A DNA stretch of 64,000 bases from DASQPA01 sp963757335 (GTDB taxonomy: Bacteria > Acidobacteriota > Thermoanaerobaculia > Multivoradales > UBA5704). Of this stretch, positions 57,826 to 64,000 are shown piece after piece (position 1 is the first letter of the stretch; every line of letters starts with the position of its first letter). The notes under the pieces were generated by a model. That model saw only the letters and a list, made by a program, of their open reading frames with translations. It searched no databases and was not told where the DNA came from. Location: positions 1-64,000 of the forward strand of contig CAVWRJ010000010.1 in NCBI GenBank assembly GCA_963757335.1, given 5' to 3'. A program made the position numbers and the translations under genes.

Positions 57826-58650
57826 ATGAGTGAGCCCCTGGTGCCACCGATCCCGCCACCTCCTGCGGTCTACCCTCCTCCTCTTCCTCCCGGACCGCCC
57901 CCCGGCGGTCCCACGGTACGCATCGGCGATTGGCTGAACGAGGCCTGGGCCATCCTCCAGCCGAACTGGGTGGAGTACATCCTGGCGGTCCTCGTCTTCG
58001 AGCTGGTCGTCTTCGTCGGGATCTTCGCCTGTCTGCTGCCGGGGATCATCCTGGCCGGTCCGATGCTGGGCGGCCTCCACATCTATCTCGCCAAGCGCCT
58101 CCTTGGCCTCCCCGCCGAGGTGGGCGATGTCTTCAAGGGCTTCCGCCGCTTCTGGGATACGTTCCTGCTCGGACTGGCCCTCGCCCTGCCGCCGATCCTC
58201 ATCTTCGCGCTCTTTGCCATCCCCCACATCCTGGCCCGGATCGGCATGGAGCAGGGCGGACCCTTGAGCGGGGTGGCGAGCGCGGTGGCGGGCATCAGCG
58301 GCTGCATCACCTGCGTCGGCCTGCCCCTGTTCTGGCTGATCTACCCGGTCGTCGTGGGCACCCTGGTCGTCTTCGCCCTGCCGCTCGTCCTCTTCCGGCA
58401 GATGAGCGCCATGGAGGCCCTGAGGCGGAGCGTCGAGATCGTCAAGCCGCAGTTCGCGGGCTTTCTGGTTCTGCTCCTCGTCCATATGCTGATCGTCTGG
58501 GCAGCCTCGGCCGCCGGCGGCCTCCTGCTGTGCGTGGGCTCGCTGGTCTCGACGCCGCTCGCTCTGTCGCTCATCTACACCATGCAGCTCCTGGCCTACC
58601 GGGACTACGTCGGCCTCACCCCGGCCGACCTCGCGCCCTATGCCGACTGA
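57826..58650 (+). CDS. Polytopic membrane protein with Pro-rich tail (DUF975/GDPD-membrane-like)
   Basis: A 274-residue protein. The first 30 residues are Pro-rich as in the preceding DUF4870 protein. Six hydrophobic segments follow, with LNEAWAILQPNWVEYILAVL and EALRRSVEIVKPQFAGFLVL, in the style of the membrane domain of glycerophosphodiesterases or DUF975 proteins. No catalytic motif is visible. It overlaps the next gene by 11 bp. Confidence 0.72.
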   Translation: MSEPLVPPIPPPPAVYPPPLPPGPPPGGPTVRIGDWLNEAWAILQPNWVEYILAVLVFELVVFVGIFACLLPGIILAGPMLGGLHIYLAKRLLGLPAEVGDVFKGFRRFWDTFLLGLALALPPILIFALFAIPHILARIGMEQGGPLSGVASAVAGISGCITCVGLPLFWLIYPVVVGTLVVFALPLVLFRQMSAMEALRRSVEIVKPQFAGFLVLLLVHMLIVWAASAAGGLLLCVGSLVSTPLALSLIYTMQLLAYRDYVGLTPADLAPYAD

Positions 58651-59086
58651 GGTGGAGGCCGGAGCGATGAAGGGGCGGAGCCGGGAATCGTCGGCGGTGA
58701 CCTGGGCCCTGGCGGGGGTGCTGGGGGTGGCCGCCCTCGCCCTCCTCCACGCCTGGACACCCTCAGACGACATCCGGTACTCGCTCTGTCTCTCGCGCCG
58801 GCTGGGTCTGCCCTGCCCCGGCTGTGGAATGACCCGAGCGCTCGCCCATCTCGCCAAAGGGGAATGGCGGGCGGCGCTCTCGGCCCACCCCTTCGCACCG
58901 GTGCTCGCCGCCGAGGTCATGATCGGGTGGCTCGCCTGGGGTATCTCCGGTGTCTCTGGAATCGCTGGCCGGCGGCTGTCACAGCGAATCTGGCCGGCGG
59001 GGCTCACCCCGGCCCTGCTCGCCAACTTTGCGCTTTTGGTTGCCCTCTGGGTGGGGCGCCTCGCGGCCGGCACTTTGCCCCGGTGA
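58640..59086 (+). CDS. DUF2752 domain membrane protein
   Basis: A 148-residue protein whose LPCPGCGMTRALAHLAKGEW block is the DUF2752 signature, with hydrophobic helices on both sides. A repeat-coded GISGVSGIAGRRL insert lies between helices. Function unknown. The ATG before KGRSRESSAV (58667) is an alternative start. Confidence 0.85.
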   Translation: MPTEVEAGAMKGRSRESSAVTWALAGVLGVAALALLHAWTPSDDIRYSLCLSRRLGLPCPGCGMTRALAHLAKGEWRAALSAHPFAPVLAAEVMIGWLAWGISGVSGIAGRRLSQRIWPAGLTPALLANFALLVALWVGRLAAGTLPR

Positions 59087-59109
59087 GCCGGGTCCGCTAG
59101 GCTCTCGGC

Positions 59110-59433
59110 ATGAGGTCCTGGATCCGCCGCCACGGGCGCCTGACCACCACCGCCCTCGTCCTGCTCCTCCTGCTGTCCGCCCTGGACCTGTCCCGGCCGC
59201 CCCGGGTGCAGTGGACGGCCCGGGGGTTGCTCGTGGCGATTCATCTCTATCAGGCGACCCTGTCGCCGCATCTGGGGGAGTTGGGGGTGCGCTGCCGCTT
59301 CATTCCCACCTGCAGCCACTACGGCGAGGGGGCGATCCGCAAGTACGGGGCCCTGGTGGGCACGGCCAGGACCGCCTGGCGGATCGCCCGCTGCGGGCCC
59401 TGGACCCCGCTCGGCACCTACGATCCGCCGTAG
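59110..59433 (+). CDS. YidD-like protein with N-terminal membrane helix
   Basis: A 107-residue second YidD family member: LYQATLSPHLGELGVRCRFIP, TCSHYGEGAIRKYGALVG and CGPWTPLG. It has a membrane segment (TTALVLLLLLSALDL) ahead of the domain, unlike the short YidD next to yidC. The ATG is 6 nt from TAGGCT (59098-59103). Role inferred from family. Confidence 0.85.
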   Translation: MRSWIRRHGRLTTTALVLLLLLSALDLSRPPRVQWTARGLLVAIHLYQATLSPHLGELGVRCRFIPTCSHYGEGAIRKYGALVGTARTAWRIARCGPWTPLGTYDPP

Positions 59434-59466
59434 CCGTTGTCCGAAAGGGCCCGGAGTTGGGGAGGT

Positions 59467-59494
59467 TGACAAATTTCTTCCCCATGCCATGCTC
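59467..59494 (+). promoter_or_regulatory. Possible sspB promoter
   Basis: TTGACA (59467-59472) with a CATGCT -10-like sequence (59489-59494), 16 nt apart, in the short gap before sspB. Confidence 0.4.
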
Positions 59495-59530
59495 ATTCGA
59501 CTGTCTAGGAGAGAATGGGTGGAGGACCGC

Positions 59531-60022
59531 GTGGACGCCGATCGTATCGACTATCAGAAGCTGCTCCAGGAGGCATTGCGGGAGGCCCTGCGCGGGGCGG
59601 TGCACCGGGTCCTCTCCCAGGTGGCGGAGGAAGGACTGCCGGGAGAGCACTTCTTCTACATCGGATTCCGCACCGACCGTCCGGGGGTCGAGGTCCCCCG
59701 CTTTCTCCGCGACCAGTATCCGGAGGAGATGACGATCGTCCTCCAGAACCAGTACTGGGACCTGGAGGTCGAGGAGGAGAGCTTCGCCGTGACCCTCACT
59801 TTCGGCGGCGCTCGCCAGCGGCTGACCATCCCGTTCCACGCGCTGACCGCCTTCGCCGACCCCTCGGCCGAGTTCGGGCTCCGCTTCGACGGCGGGCTCG
59901 AGGGCGTTCCCACCCTCGGGACCGCCGCCCCCTCTCCCCCGGAACCGGAGAAGCGGCCGCAGCCGCCGGCCGGCCGGAGTGGGGACGTCGTCGTCCCCTT
60001 CGACCCTTCCCGCCGCAAATAG
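59531..60022 (+). CDS. sspB: ClpXP protease specificity-enhancing factor SspB
   Basis: A 163-residue SspB of alpha-type: YQKLLQEALREALRGAVHRV, FFYIGFRTDRPGVEVP, YPEEMTIVLQNQYWDLEVEE, LTIPFHALTAFADPSAEFGL. A Pro-rich C-terminus ends with a short hydrophobic/basic GDVVVPFDPSRRK that may be the ClpX-binding tail. It delivers ssrA-tagged proteins to ClpXP. The GTG at 59531 has GGAGG 5 nt before; ATG 59489 is in frame but adds residues absent from homologues. Confidence 0.88.
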   Translation: MDADRIDYQKLLQEALREALRGAVHRVLSQVAEEGLPGEHFFYIGFRTDRPGVEVPRFLRDQYPEEMTIVLQNQYWDLEVEEESFAVTLTFGGARQRLTIPFHALTAFADPSAEFGLRFDGGLEGVPTLGTAAPSPPEPEKRPQPPAGRSGDVVVPFDPSRRK

Positions 60023-60180
60023 CGTCCTGTCTTCAGGGCATCGCCGTCCTGGCGCGGAGGACGGCCGGCGGCTACGGGTCGGCGAGCCGACCAGCCCCCG
60101 CTGCATCACATCCTGGCATTCCCATTGCTCCTACCGTGTTGTAGTCGCTTGACGCTCGTATGACTTCCGAGGGCAAGAAC

Positions 60181-61260
60181 ATGAAGATCCAACTCCGCAA
60201 TCTCCCGGCCCTGTTCTGCACCCTGGCGCTCGCCACCGTTGGCTGTCAGAGGACCGGATTGCAGTCGACCGAGTCGACGGCCCGGACGACCGAGCCGCGC
60301 GTCGCCCAGGTGACCCCGCCAGCGCCCCCGCCGGCCGCCACTCCGCCAGCTGTTCCCTCTCAGGCGGCGACGGGCAGCGAGCCGTATGTGCTGGAGGAGC
60401 CGGGCCGGCCGTCCTCCCCTCCCGCCGCTGCCGAGCCTCGCGATGTCGAGCAGCCGCCGCGCGCGGTGGTGCCGCCGGCCCGACCGGCCCCGGCGCAGCC
60501 GCGCGCGGAGCCGAAACCGGATCGCGAGCGGCGCCTCGACAGCCGGGAGCGGCGCCTGACCCAGCGGCAGGCCGCGCTCGACGCGCGGGAACGGCAGTTG
60601 CGGCAGCAGGAGGCACAGCAGCCCGCTCCATCCGCTCCCACCGCGCCGCTGGCCGGAGAAGCCGAGGAGCCTGCCGCCGGCCAGCCGGCAGAGAGCGCAC
60701 CGGTTCCCGCGGCCGCTCCCGAAGCGCAGCGGCCGGAACCGGCGATGGTCTCCGCCGGGACGAAGCTCGACATCCGGTTCAACCGGTCGCTGTCGAGCGA
60801 GACCAGCACGGCGGGAGAGATCTTCAGGGCGCGGATCGATCAGGACATCTATGCCGGCGACCGGCTGGCCATCCCGGCCGGCAGCGAGGTCGTCGGCGAG
60901 GTGACCCAGGCAGGGCCGCAGAAGAAGATCGGTGGCAAGGCGGTTCTCGGCCTGCGCTTCACCGATCTCGTTCTGCCCTCGGGAGAGACGGTCCCGCTCA
61001 AGGCCTCCTTCCAGCAGGAGGGCCAGAGCAAGAGCGGTCGGGACGCCGCGACGATCGGCGGCGTGGCCGCGGGCGGCGCTATCCTCGGGCGCATCCTGAG
61101 CAAGGGGGGTGGCAAGGGGACGGTGCTCGGCGCCCTCCTCGGTGCCGTGGCCGGCTCCGCGATCGCTGCGCGGAACCCTGGCGATGCGGTTGTGATCCCG
61201 GAGGGCTCGGTGATCGGGATCGTCTTGGACCGCCCGGTCGAGATCCAAGGCCGGCGTTAG
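60181..61260 (+). CDS. Lipoprotein with coiled-coil and glycine-zipper-like C-terminal domain
   Basis: About 359 residues. A lipoprotein signal (LALATVGC, lipobox Cys near residue 22) is followed by a Pro/Ala-rich linker. A charged coiled-coil (SRERRLTQRQAALDARERQL) comes next. The C-terminal domain is GTKLDIRFNRSLSSETSTAG, LAIPAGSEVVGEVTQAG and a Gly-rich GGVAAGGAILGRIL zipper. The last part resembles TrbI/VirB10-like or YMGG zipper domains. Probably anchored in the outer membrane; function unknown. ATG 60181 has GAGG 8 nt upstream. Confidence 0.7.
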   Translation: MKIQLRNLPALFCTLALATVGCQRTGLQSTESTARTTEPRVAQVTPPAPPPAATPPAVPSQAATGSEPYVLEEPGRPSSPPAAAEPRDVEQPPRAVVPPARPAPAQPRAEPKPDRERRLDSRERRLTQRQAALDARERQLRQQEAQQPAPSAPTAPLAGEAEEPAAGQPAESAPVPAAAPEAQRPEPAMVSAGTKLDIRFNRSLSSETSTAGEIFRARIDQDIYAGDRLAIPAGSEVVGEVTQAGPQKKIGGKAVLGLRFTDLVLPSGETVPLKASFQQEGQSKSGRDAATIGGVAAGGAILGRILSKGGGKGTVLGALLGAVAGSAIAARNPGDAVVIPEGSVIGIVLDRPVEIQGRR

Positions 61261-61262
61261 TT

Positions 61263-61349
61263 TAGAGTCCTGGTTTGAGCTTGCGGCCTGCTCCTTCGGG
61301 CGCTCCGTGCAGCCAGTCGCAGGGTCCTTAAGCTCAAACCGGGACTCTA
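61263..61349. repeat. About 88-bp hairpin repeat, copy 3
   Basis: TAGAGTCC-T-GGTTTGAGCTT and AAGCTCAAACC-G-GGACTCTA form a long near-perfect stem. The middle CCTTCGGGCGCTCCGTGCAG matches other copies. It sits between the lipoprotein gene and the convergent Crp/Fnr gene, where it may serve as a bidirectional terminator. Confidence 0.85.
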
Positions 61350-62060
61350 GGGAGCAGTCCGGCCATGCCGGGCGAGCTCCAGTCGATCGCGCACCTCGAC
61401 GTTCTCTCCGACCCAGGCGATACATCCGGCCGCGACCAGCTCCCGGAGCACCGGTTCGATCCGCTCCTCGGTAGCGCCCGCCATTGCGGCGAGAGCGGCG
61501 GCGTCGAGCCGCAAGGGGATTCGCACGCTCCCCTCCCCTCCCGGGCAGCCGTAGCGGTCCGCCAACGCGGTGAGCTGGCGGGCCACCCGGCAGTGGAGGT
61601 CGGGCAGGCTCCGCGCCTGGATCTGCTCGTTGGCGAAGCGCAGCCGGCTCGCCAACAGACGGACCAGGTTGTAGGAGAGCGGTGGCATCCGCTGCAGACA
61701 GGAGTGGAAGGTGGCGCGGTCCATGACGAGGAGCCGGGAGGGCTCGGTGGTCATCGCGCTCGCCGACCGCCCGTCCGCTCGGCTGTCGCTCTCGAGCAGG
61801 CTCATCTCGCCCACCGTGTCGCCCGGCCCGAGAAAGGCGAGGACGACCTCTCTCCCATCGGGCTGCTCGACGAAGACCTTGACCGTACCGGCGAGGATCA
61901 CATAGACCGCCTCCCCCGGTTGATCGGCGGCGAGGAAGCGGCTGCCGGCCGGGAGGTCGGTGCTCTGGAGCAGCCGGTTGAGCTGGGCGAGCTGCGCCAG
62001 GCCAAGACCCTGGAAGAGGCGGACCTGGCGAAGGAGGTTGGGGTCCTCGACGGCGGTCAT
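61347..62060 (-). CDS. Crp/Fnr family transcription regulator
   Basis: A 237-residue protein: cNMP-binding beta-roll (FLAADQPGEAVYVILAGTVKVF, LGPGDTVGEMSLLESDSRAD), dimer helix and C-terminal winged HTH (DAAALAAMAGATEERIEPVLRELVAAGCI). Cys residues for an Fnr-type cluster are absent. Ligand and targets unknown. The HTH serine/arginine pattern is degenerate. Confidence 0.88.
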   Translation of the reverse strand: MTAVEDPNLLRQVRLFQGLGLAQLAQLNRLLQSTDLPAGSRFLAADQPGEAVYVILAGTVKVFVEQPDGREVVLAFLGPGDTVGEMSLLESDSRADGRSASAMTTEPSRLLVMDRATFHSCLQRMPPLSYNLVRLLASRLRFANEQIQARSLPDLHCRVARQLTALADRYGCPGGEGSVRIPLRLDAAALAAMAGATEERIEPVLRELVAAGCIAWVGENVEVRDRLELARHGRTAP

Positions 62061-62079
62061 CGGCGATCAGGCGCTCGCT

Positions 62080-63231
62080 TCAAAGCCGGAGCACGGCCGC
62101 GAGCGCCTCCACCCCCCGCTCTACGACGTCCGGCGGCGCCGCGGTGAAACAGAGCCGGACATGGGTGGGATAGGGGCCGAAGCTCGGCCCGGGGGCGACG
62201 AAGAGCCCGCGATCGACAAAGTCCGCCAGCAGCCCTTCCAGGCCCCGTTCGTCCAGCCGGTCGGCGACATCCAGGAAGAGGAAGGTGCTCCCCTGCGGTG
62301 GGGGCACCCCGAGGCGCCGTGCCGCCTGCTGCCCGGCGGTCCAGTAGGACTCTTTGGCCCGGGCGATCCACTCTTTCCCCGGACCGGCGAGCACCGCCAC
62401 CGCCGCGAGCTGGGCGGCGGTCGGCGTGCTGTAGAAGCTGTGGGTGCTCACCTTGCGCAGCTCCCCCATGACTGCTTTCGGGCCGACGACGTGCCCGCAG
62501 CGGTTCCCCGCCATGCCGTAGGCCTTCGAGAAGGAGTGGGCGGCGAAGGTGCGCTCGGGGGCGAGCGGCAGGCCGTAGGTGTGCTCCCCTGAGTAGAGGT
62601 AGTCCTCGTAGACCTCGTCGGCGATCAGCCAGAGGTCCTCCCGGCGGGCCCAGTCGACGAGCGCTTCCAGCCAGGGGCGCGGGATCACCTGGCCGGAGGG
62701 GTTGTTGGGAGTGTTGAAGTAGAGCGCGGCGGTGCGCGCGGTCAGCCGCTCGCGGACCGCCGCGACCGCCGTCTCGGGCGAGTCGACCCGGCCGAAGAAG
62801 GGGACGGGAACCGGAACGCCGTGAAAGGAGCGGACGATCCCGGAGATCAGCGGCCAGTAGGGAGCGAGGATCAGCACCTCGTCGCCGGGTTCCAGGATGG
62901 CCCCGGCGACCGCCCCCAGGGCGCCGGTGGCCCCCGTCGCCACCAGGACGTTCTCGCGCTCGACCGGCACGCCGGTGGTCTGGCGCGTTCGCTCGACCAG
63001 GGCGTCGAGCAGAGCGGGAAGCCCCTGCGGCGGTGCGTAGCGGTGCATGCCCGGGTGCTCGGCGACCCGCAGGTCCTCCATCCGGCAACCCGGAGCGGGC
63101 TCCATCCAGGTGTCCCCGACGTGGAGGGGATAGATCTCTCCGGCGTAAGTGGCGAGCCGGTGCGCCAGCGCCGTGTAGACCGATCCCGGGATGCCGGCGA
63201 CGGAAGGGGAGACCTGGGGGTGGCGGGGCAT
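62080..63231 (-). CDS. Class I/II PLP-dependent aminotransferase
   Basis: A 383-residue fold-type I aminotransferase: YPLHVGDTWMEPAPG, NVLVATGATGALGAVAGAI, FNTPNNPSGQVIPRPWLEAL, DEVYEDYLYSG and PLP-Lys motif FAAHSFSKAYGMAGNRCGHV. Like AspC/alanine aminotransferase-type enzymes; substrate unknown. I chose the ATG at 63231 (PRHPQVSPSV). Confidence 0.92.
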   Translation of the reverse strand: MPRHPQVSPSVAGIPGSVYTALAHRLATYAGEIYPLHVGDTWMEPAPGCRMEDLRVAEHPGMHRYAPPQGLPALLDALVERTRQTTGVPVERENVLVATGATGALGAVAGAILEPGDEVLILAPYWPLISGIVRSFHGVPVPVPFFGRVDSPETAVAAVRERLTARTAALYFNTPNNPSGQVIPRPWLEALVDWARREDLWLIADEVYEDYLYSGEHTYGLPLAPERTFAAHSFSKAYGMAGNRCGHVVGPKAVMGELRKVSTHSFYSTPTAAQLAAVAVLAGPGKEWIARAKESYWTAGQQAARRLGVPPPQGSTFLFLDVADRLDERGLEGLLADFVDRGLFVAPGPSFGPYPTHVRLCFTAAPPDVVERGVEALAAVLRL

Positions 63232-63309
63232 GAATGGGTACTCTCGTCGGGCGACCGGCGTCCATCCTACCGCACGGTCCGGTCGCCCGTCCTCGAAACC
63301 AACCAGAAG

Positions 63310-63397
63310 GTACTGGGTCATTTTGAGCTGCGGGCGGCCTCCTTCGGGCGCTTCGCGCAGCCAGTCGTCCGTCCGCGGATTCAAACTGACCCAGTAC
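63310..63397. repeat. About 88-bp hairpin repeat, copy 4
   Basis: GTACTGGGTCA...TGACCCAGTAC termini with TTTTGAG/TTCAAAC inside and the conserved middle CTTCGGGCGCTTCGCGCAGC followed by CAGTCGTCCG. Intergenic, between the aminotransferase and the barrel gene. Confidence 0.85.
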
Positions 63398-63422
63398 CAA
63401 CCCTGGGCTCTACCTGGCGCGG

Positions 63423-64000
63423 CTACCAGGCGAGGATCAGCCCGGCGCTCCCCTCTCCCTGATAGAGGGCCTCGTTGGTCGAGTTGTTGCTGCGGTGGCC
63501 GCCGGAGTTGATTCCGGTGTCGATGTTCGCCCAGTAGCCCCGGGCCTCGAAGCGCAACCCGACATTGCGGTTGAAGAAGACCTTGACGCCGCCCATGATT
63601 GACCCCGCGAAGCGGTCCTGAGACTCGAAGCTCGTGAACTTCGGCTCGATGTGGGCGATGCCGAGCGACGCGCCGAGGTAGGGGGTCACCTGGCCGCGAC
63701 CCCAGTTGTAGAGGAGGCCGGCCTGGTAGTAGCTCACATCGACATCGCCGAGGTTGGTCGAAGGGGAGAAGAGGCCGTGGTCGAGGCGAAACGAGGTGCT
63801 CTGGCGATTGGCCAGCAGCTCGAACTGCCAGCGGTAGCCGATGGGGATGTCGAACGTCACCCCGTAGGCGCCACCCTCTTTGACCTTGAGATCGCGGCTC
63901 TCTCTAAAGCCGTTGTCGTCGAAGGCGGTGACGCTGCCGCTAAAGCGGTAGCTGGCGGTGGGAGTGATCTCGAAGCCCCTGCCCTGGGCGAAGGCGGCCC
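63423..64000 (-). CDS. Outer-membrane beta-barrel protein (5' end beyond the window)
   Basis: A partial gene: at least 192 codons, starting inside the window edge near the end of a signal peptide (AAFAQGRGFEITPTASYRF). Alternating amphipathic strands (YYQAGLLYNWGRGQVTPYLG, GLRFEARGYWAN) end in the C-terminal GEGSAGLILAW with a terminal aromatic residue, as in OmpA/OprF-like barrels. Confidence 0.8.
   Translation of the reverse strand, partial: AAFAQGRGFEITPTASYRFSGSVTAFDDNGFRESRDLKVKEGGAYGVTFDIPIGYRWQFELLANRQSTSFRLDHGLFSPSTNLGDVDVSYYQAGLLYNWGRGQVTPYLGASLGIAHIEPKFTSFESQDRFAGSIMGGVKVFFNRNVGLRFEARGYWANIDTGINSGGHRSNNSTNEALYQGEGSAGLILAW

Overview
The window is a GC-rich bacterial chromosome segment around the replication origin. 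It carries dnaA-dnaN-recF-gyrB-gyrA on the minus strand (8.5-17.9 kb), rpmH-rnpA-yidD-yidC-jag-rsmG-parA-parB on the plus strand (36.6-42.5 kb) and a parS-like site at 40.2 kb. High GC, a DUF2911 protein, a complete bacillithiol cluster, a bactofilin beside parAB and a small 4.5S-type SRP RNA would fit an Acidobacteriota-like lineage. That assignment is inference from gene content; there is no rRNA here to test it.

Layout. 0-0.5 kb: a 21-bp-periodic repeat element (copy A). 0.6-8.4 kb: ferrochelatase, a secreted DUF2911 protein, a HAD phosphatase, a GT-C glycosyltransferase with a sugar nucleotidyltransferase, a CYTH protein, an M20 peptidase and a CPBP protease. 8.5-18.2 kb: replication and gyrase genes plus the candidate oriC. 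18.2-21.3 kb: SppA and a RimK/zinc-protease pair. 21.6-22.1 kb: two tandem structured small RNAs, each behind a sigma-54 promoter. 22.2-30.8 kb: MutY, a double cNMP-binding protein, a Panacea-type toxin-antitoxin pair, an aminotransferase and recR-ybaB-dnaX-ffs. 30.9-33.2 kb: two methyltransferases around a small secreted protein, flanked by 64-bp direct repeats. 33.2-33.7 kb: the inverted second copy (B) of the 21-bp element. 33.7-43 kb: a carboxypeptidase-regulatory-like protein, tadA, two tRNA-Ser genes, the rpmH-to-parB cluster and a bactofilin. 43-51.6 kb: an alkaline-phosphatase-like membrane protein, two lepB genes, a ComEA-like protein, a FimT-like pseudopilin, cutA, a Cys/Met PLP enzyme, mtnA and tmRNA. 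51.7-64 kb: dusB, bshC-bshB1-bshA, small membrane proteins, a second YidD, SspB, a lipoprotein, a Crp/Fnr regulator, an aminotransferase and a partial outer-membrane barrel.

The most unusual signals are four. (1) Two tandem, covarying small RNA genes lie at 21.6-22.1 kb, each with a canonical sigma-54 -24/-12 promoter and its own terminator. (2) A pair of inverted elements, 33 kb apart, is built from 21-bp units (TCTAAAC motif) converging on a nearly identical 40-bp core. (3) A family of about 88-bp hairpin repeats is scattered between genes. (4) Short in-frame low-complexity inserts occur in many core genes.

Many genes have a -10 hexamer only 6-9 nt before the start codon, which suggests leaderless transcription. 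gyrA and bshB1 appear frameshifted as given. Both changes are single-base-scale and may be assembly errors. No transposase, integrase, rRNA or CRISPR array was seen.
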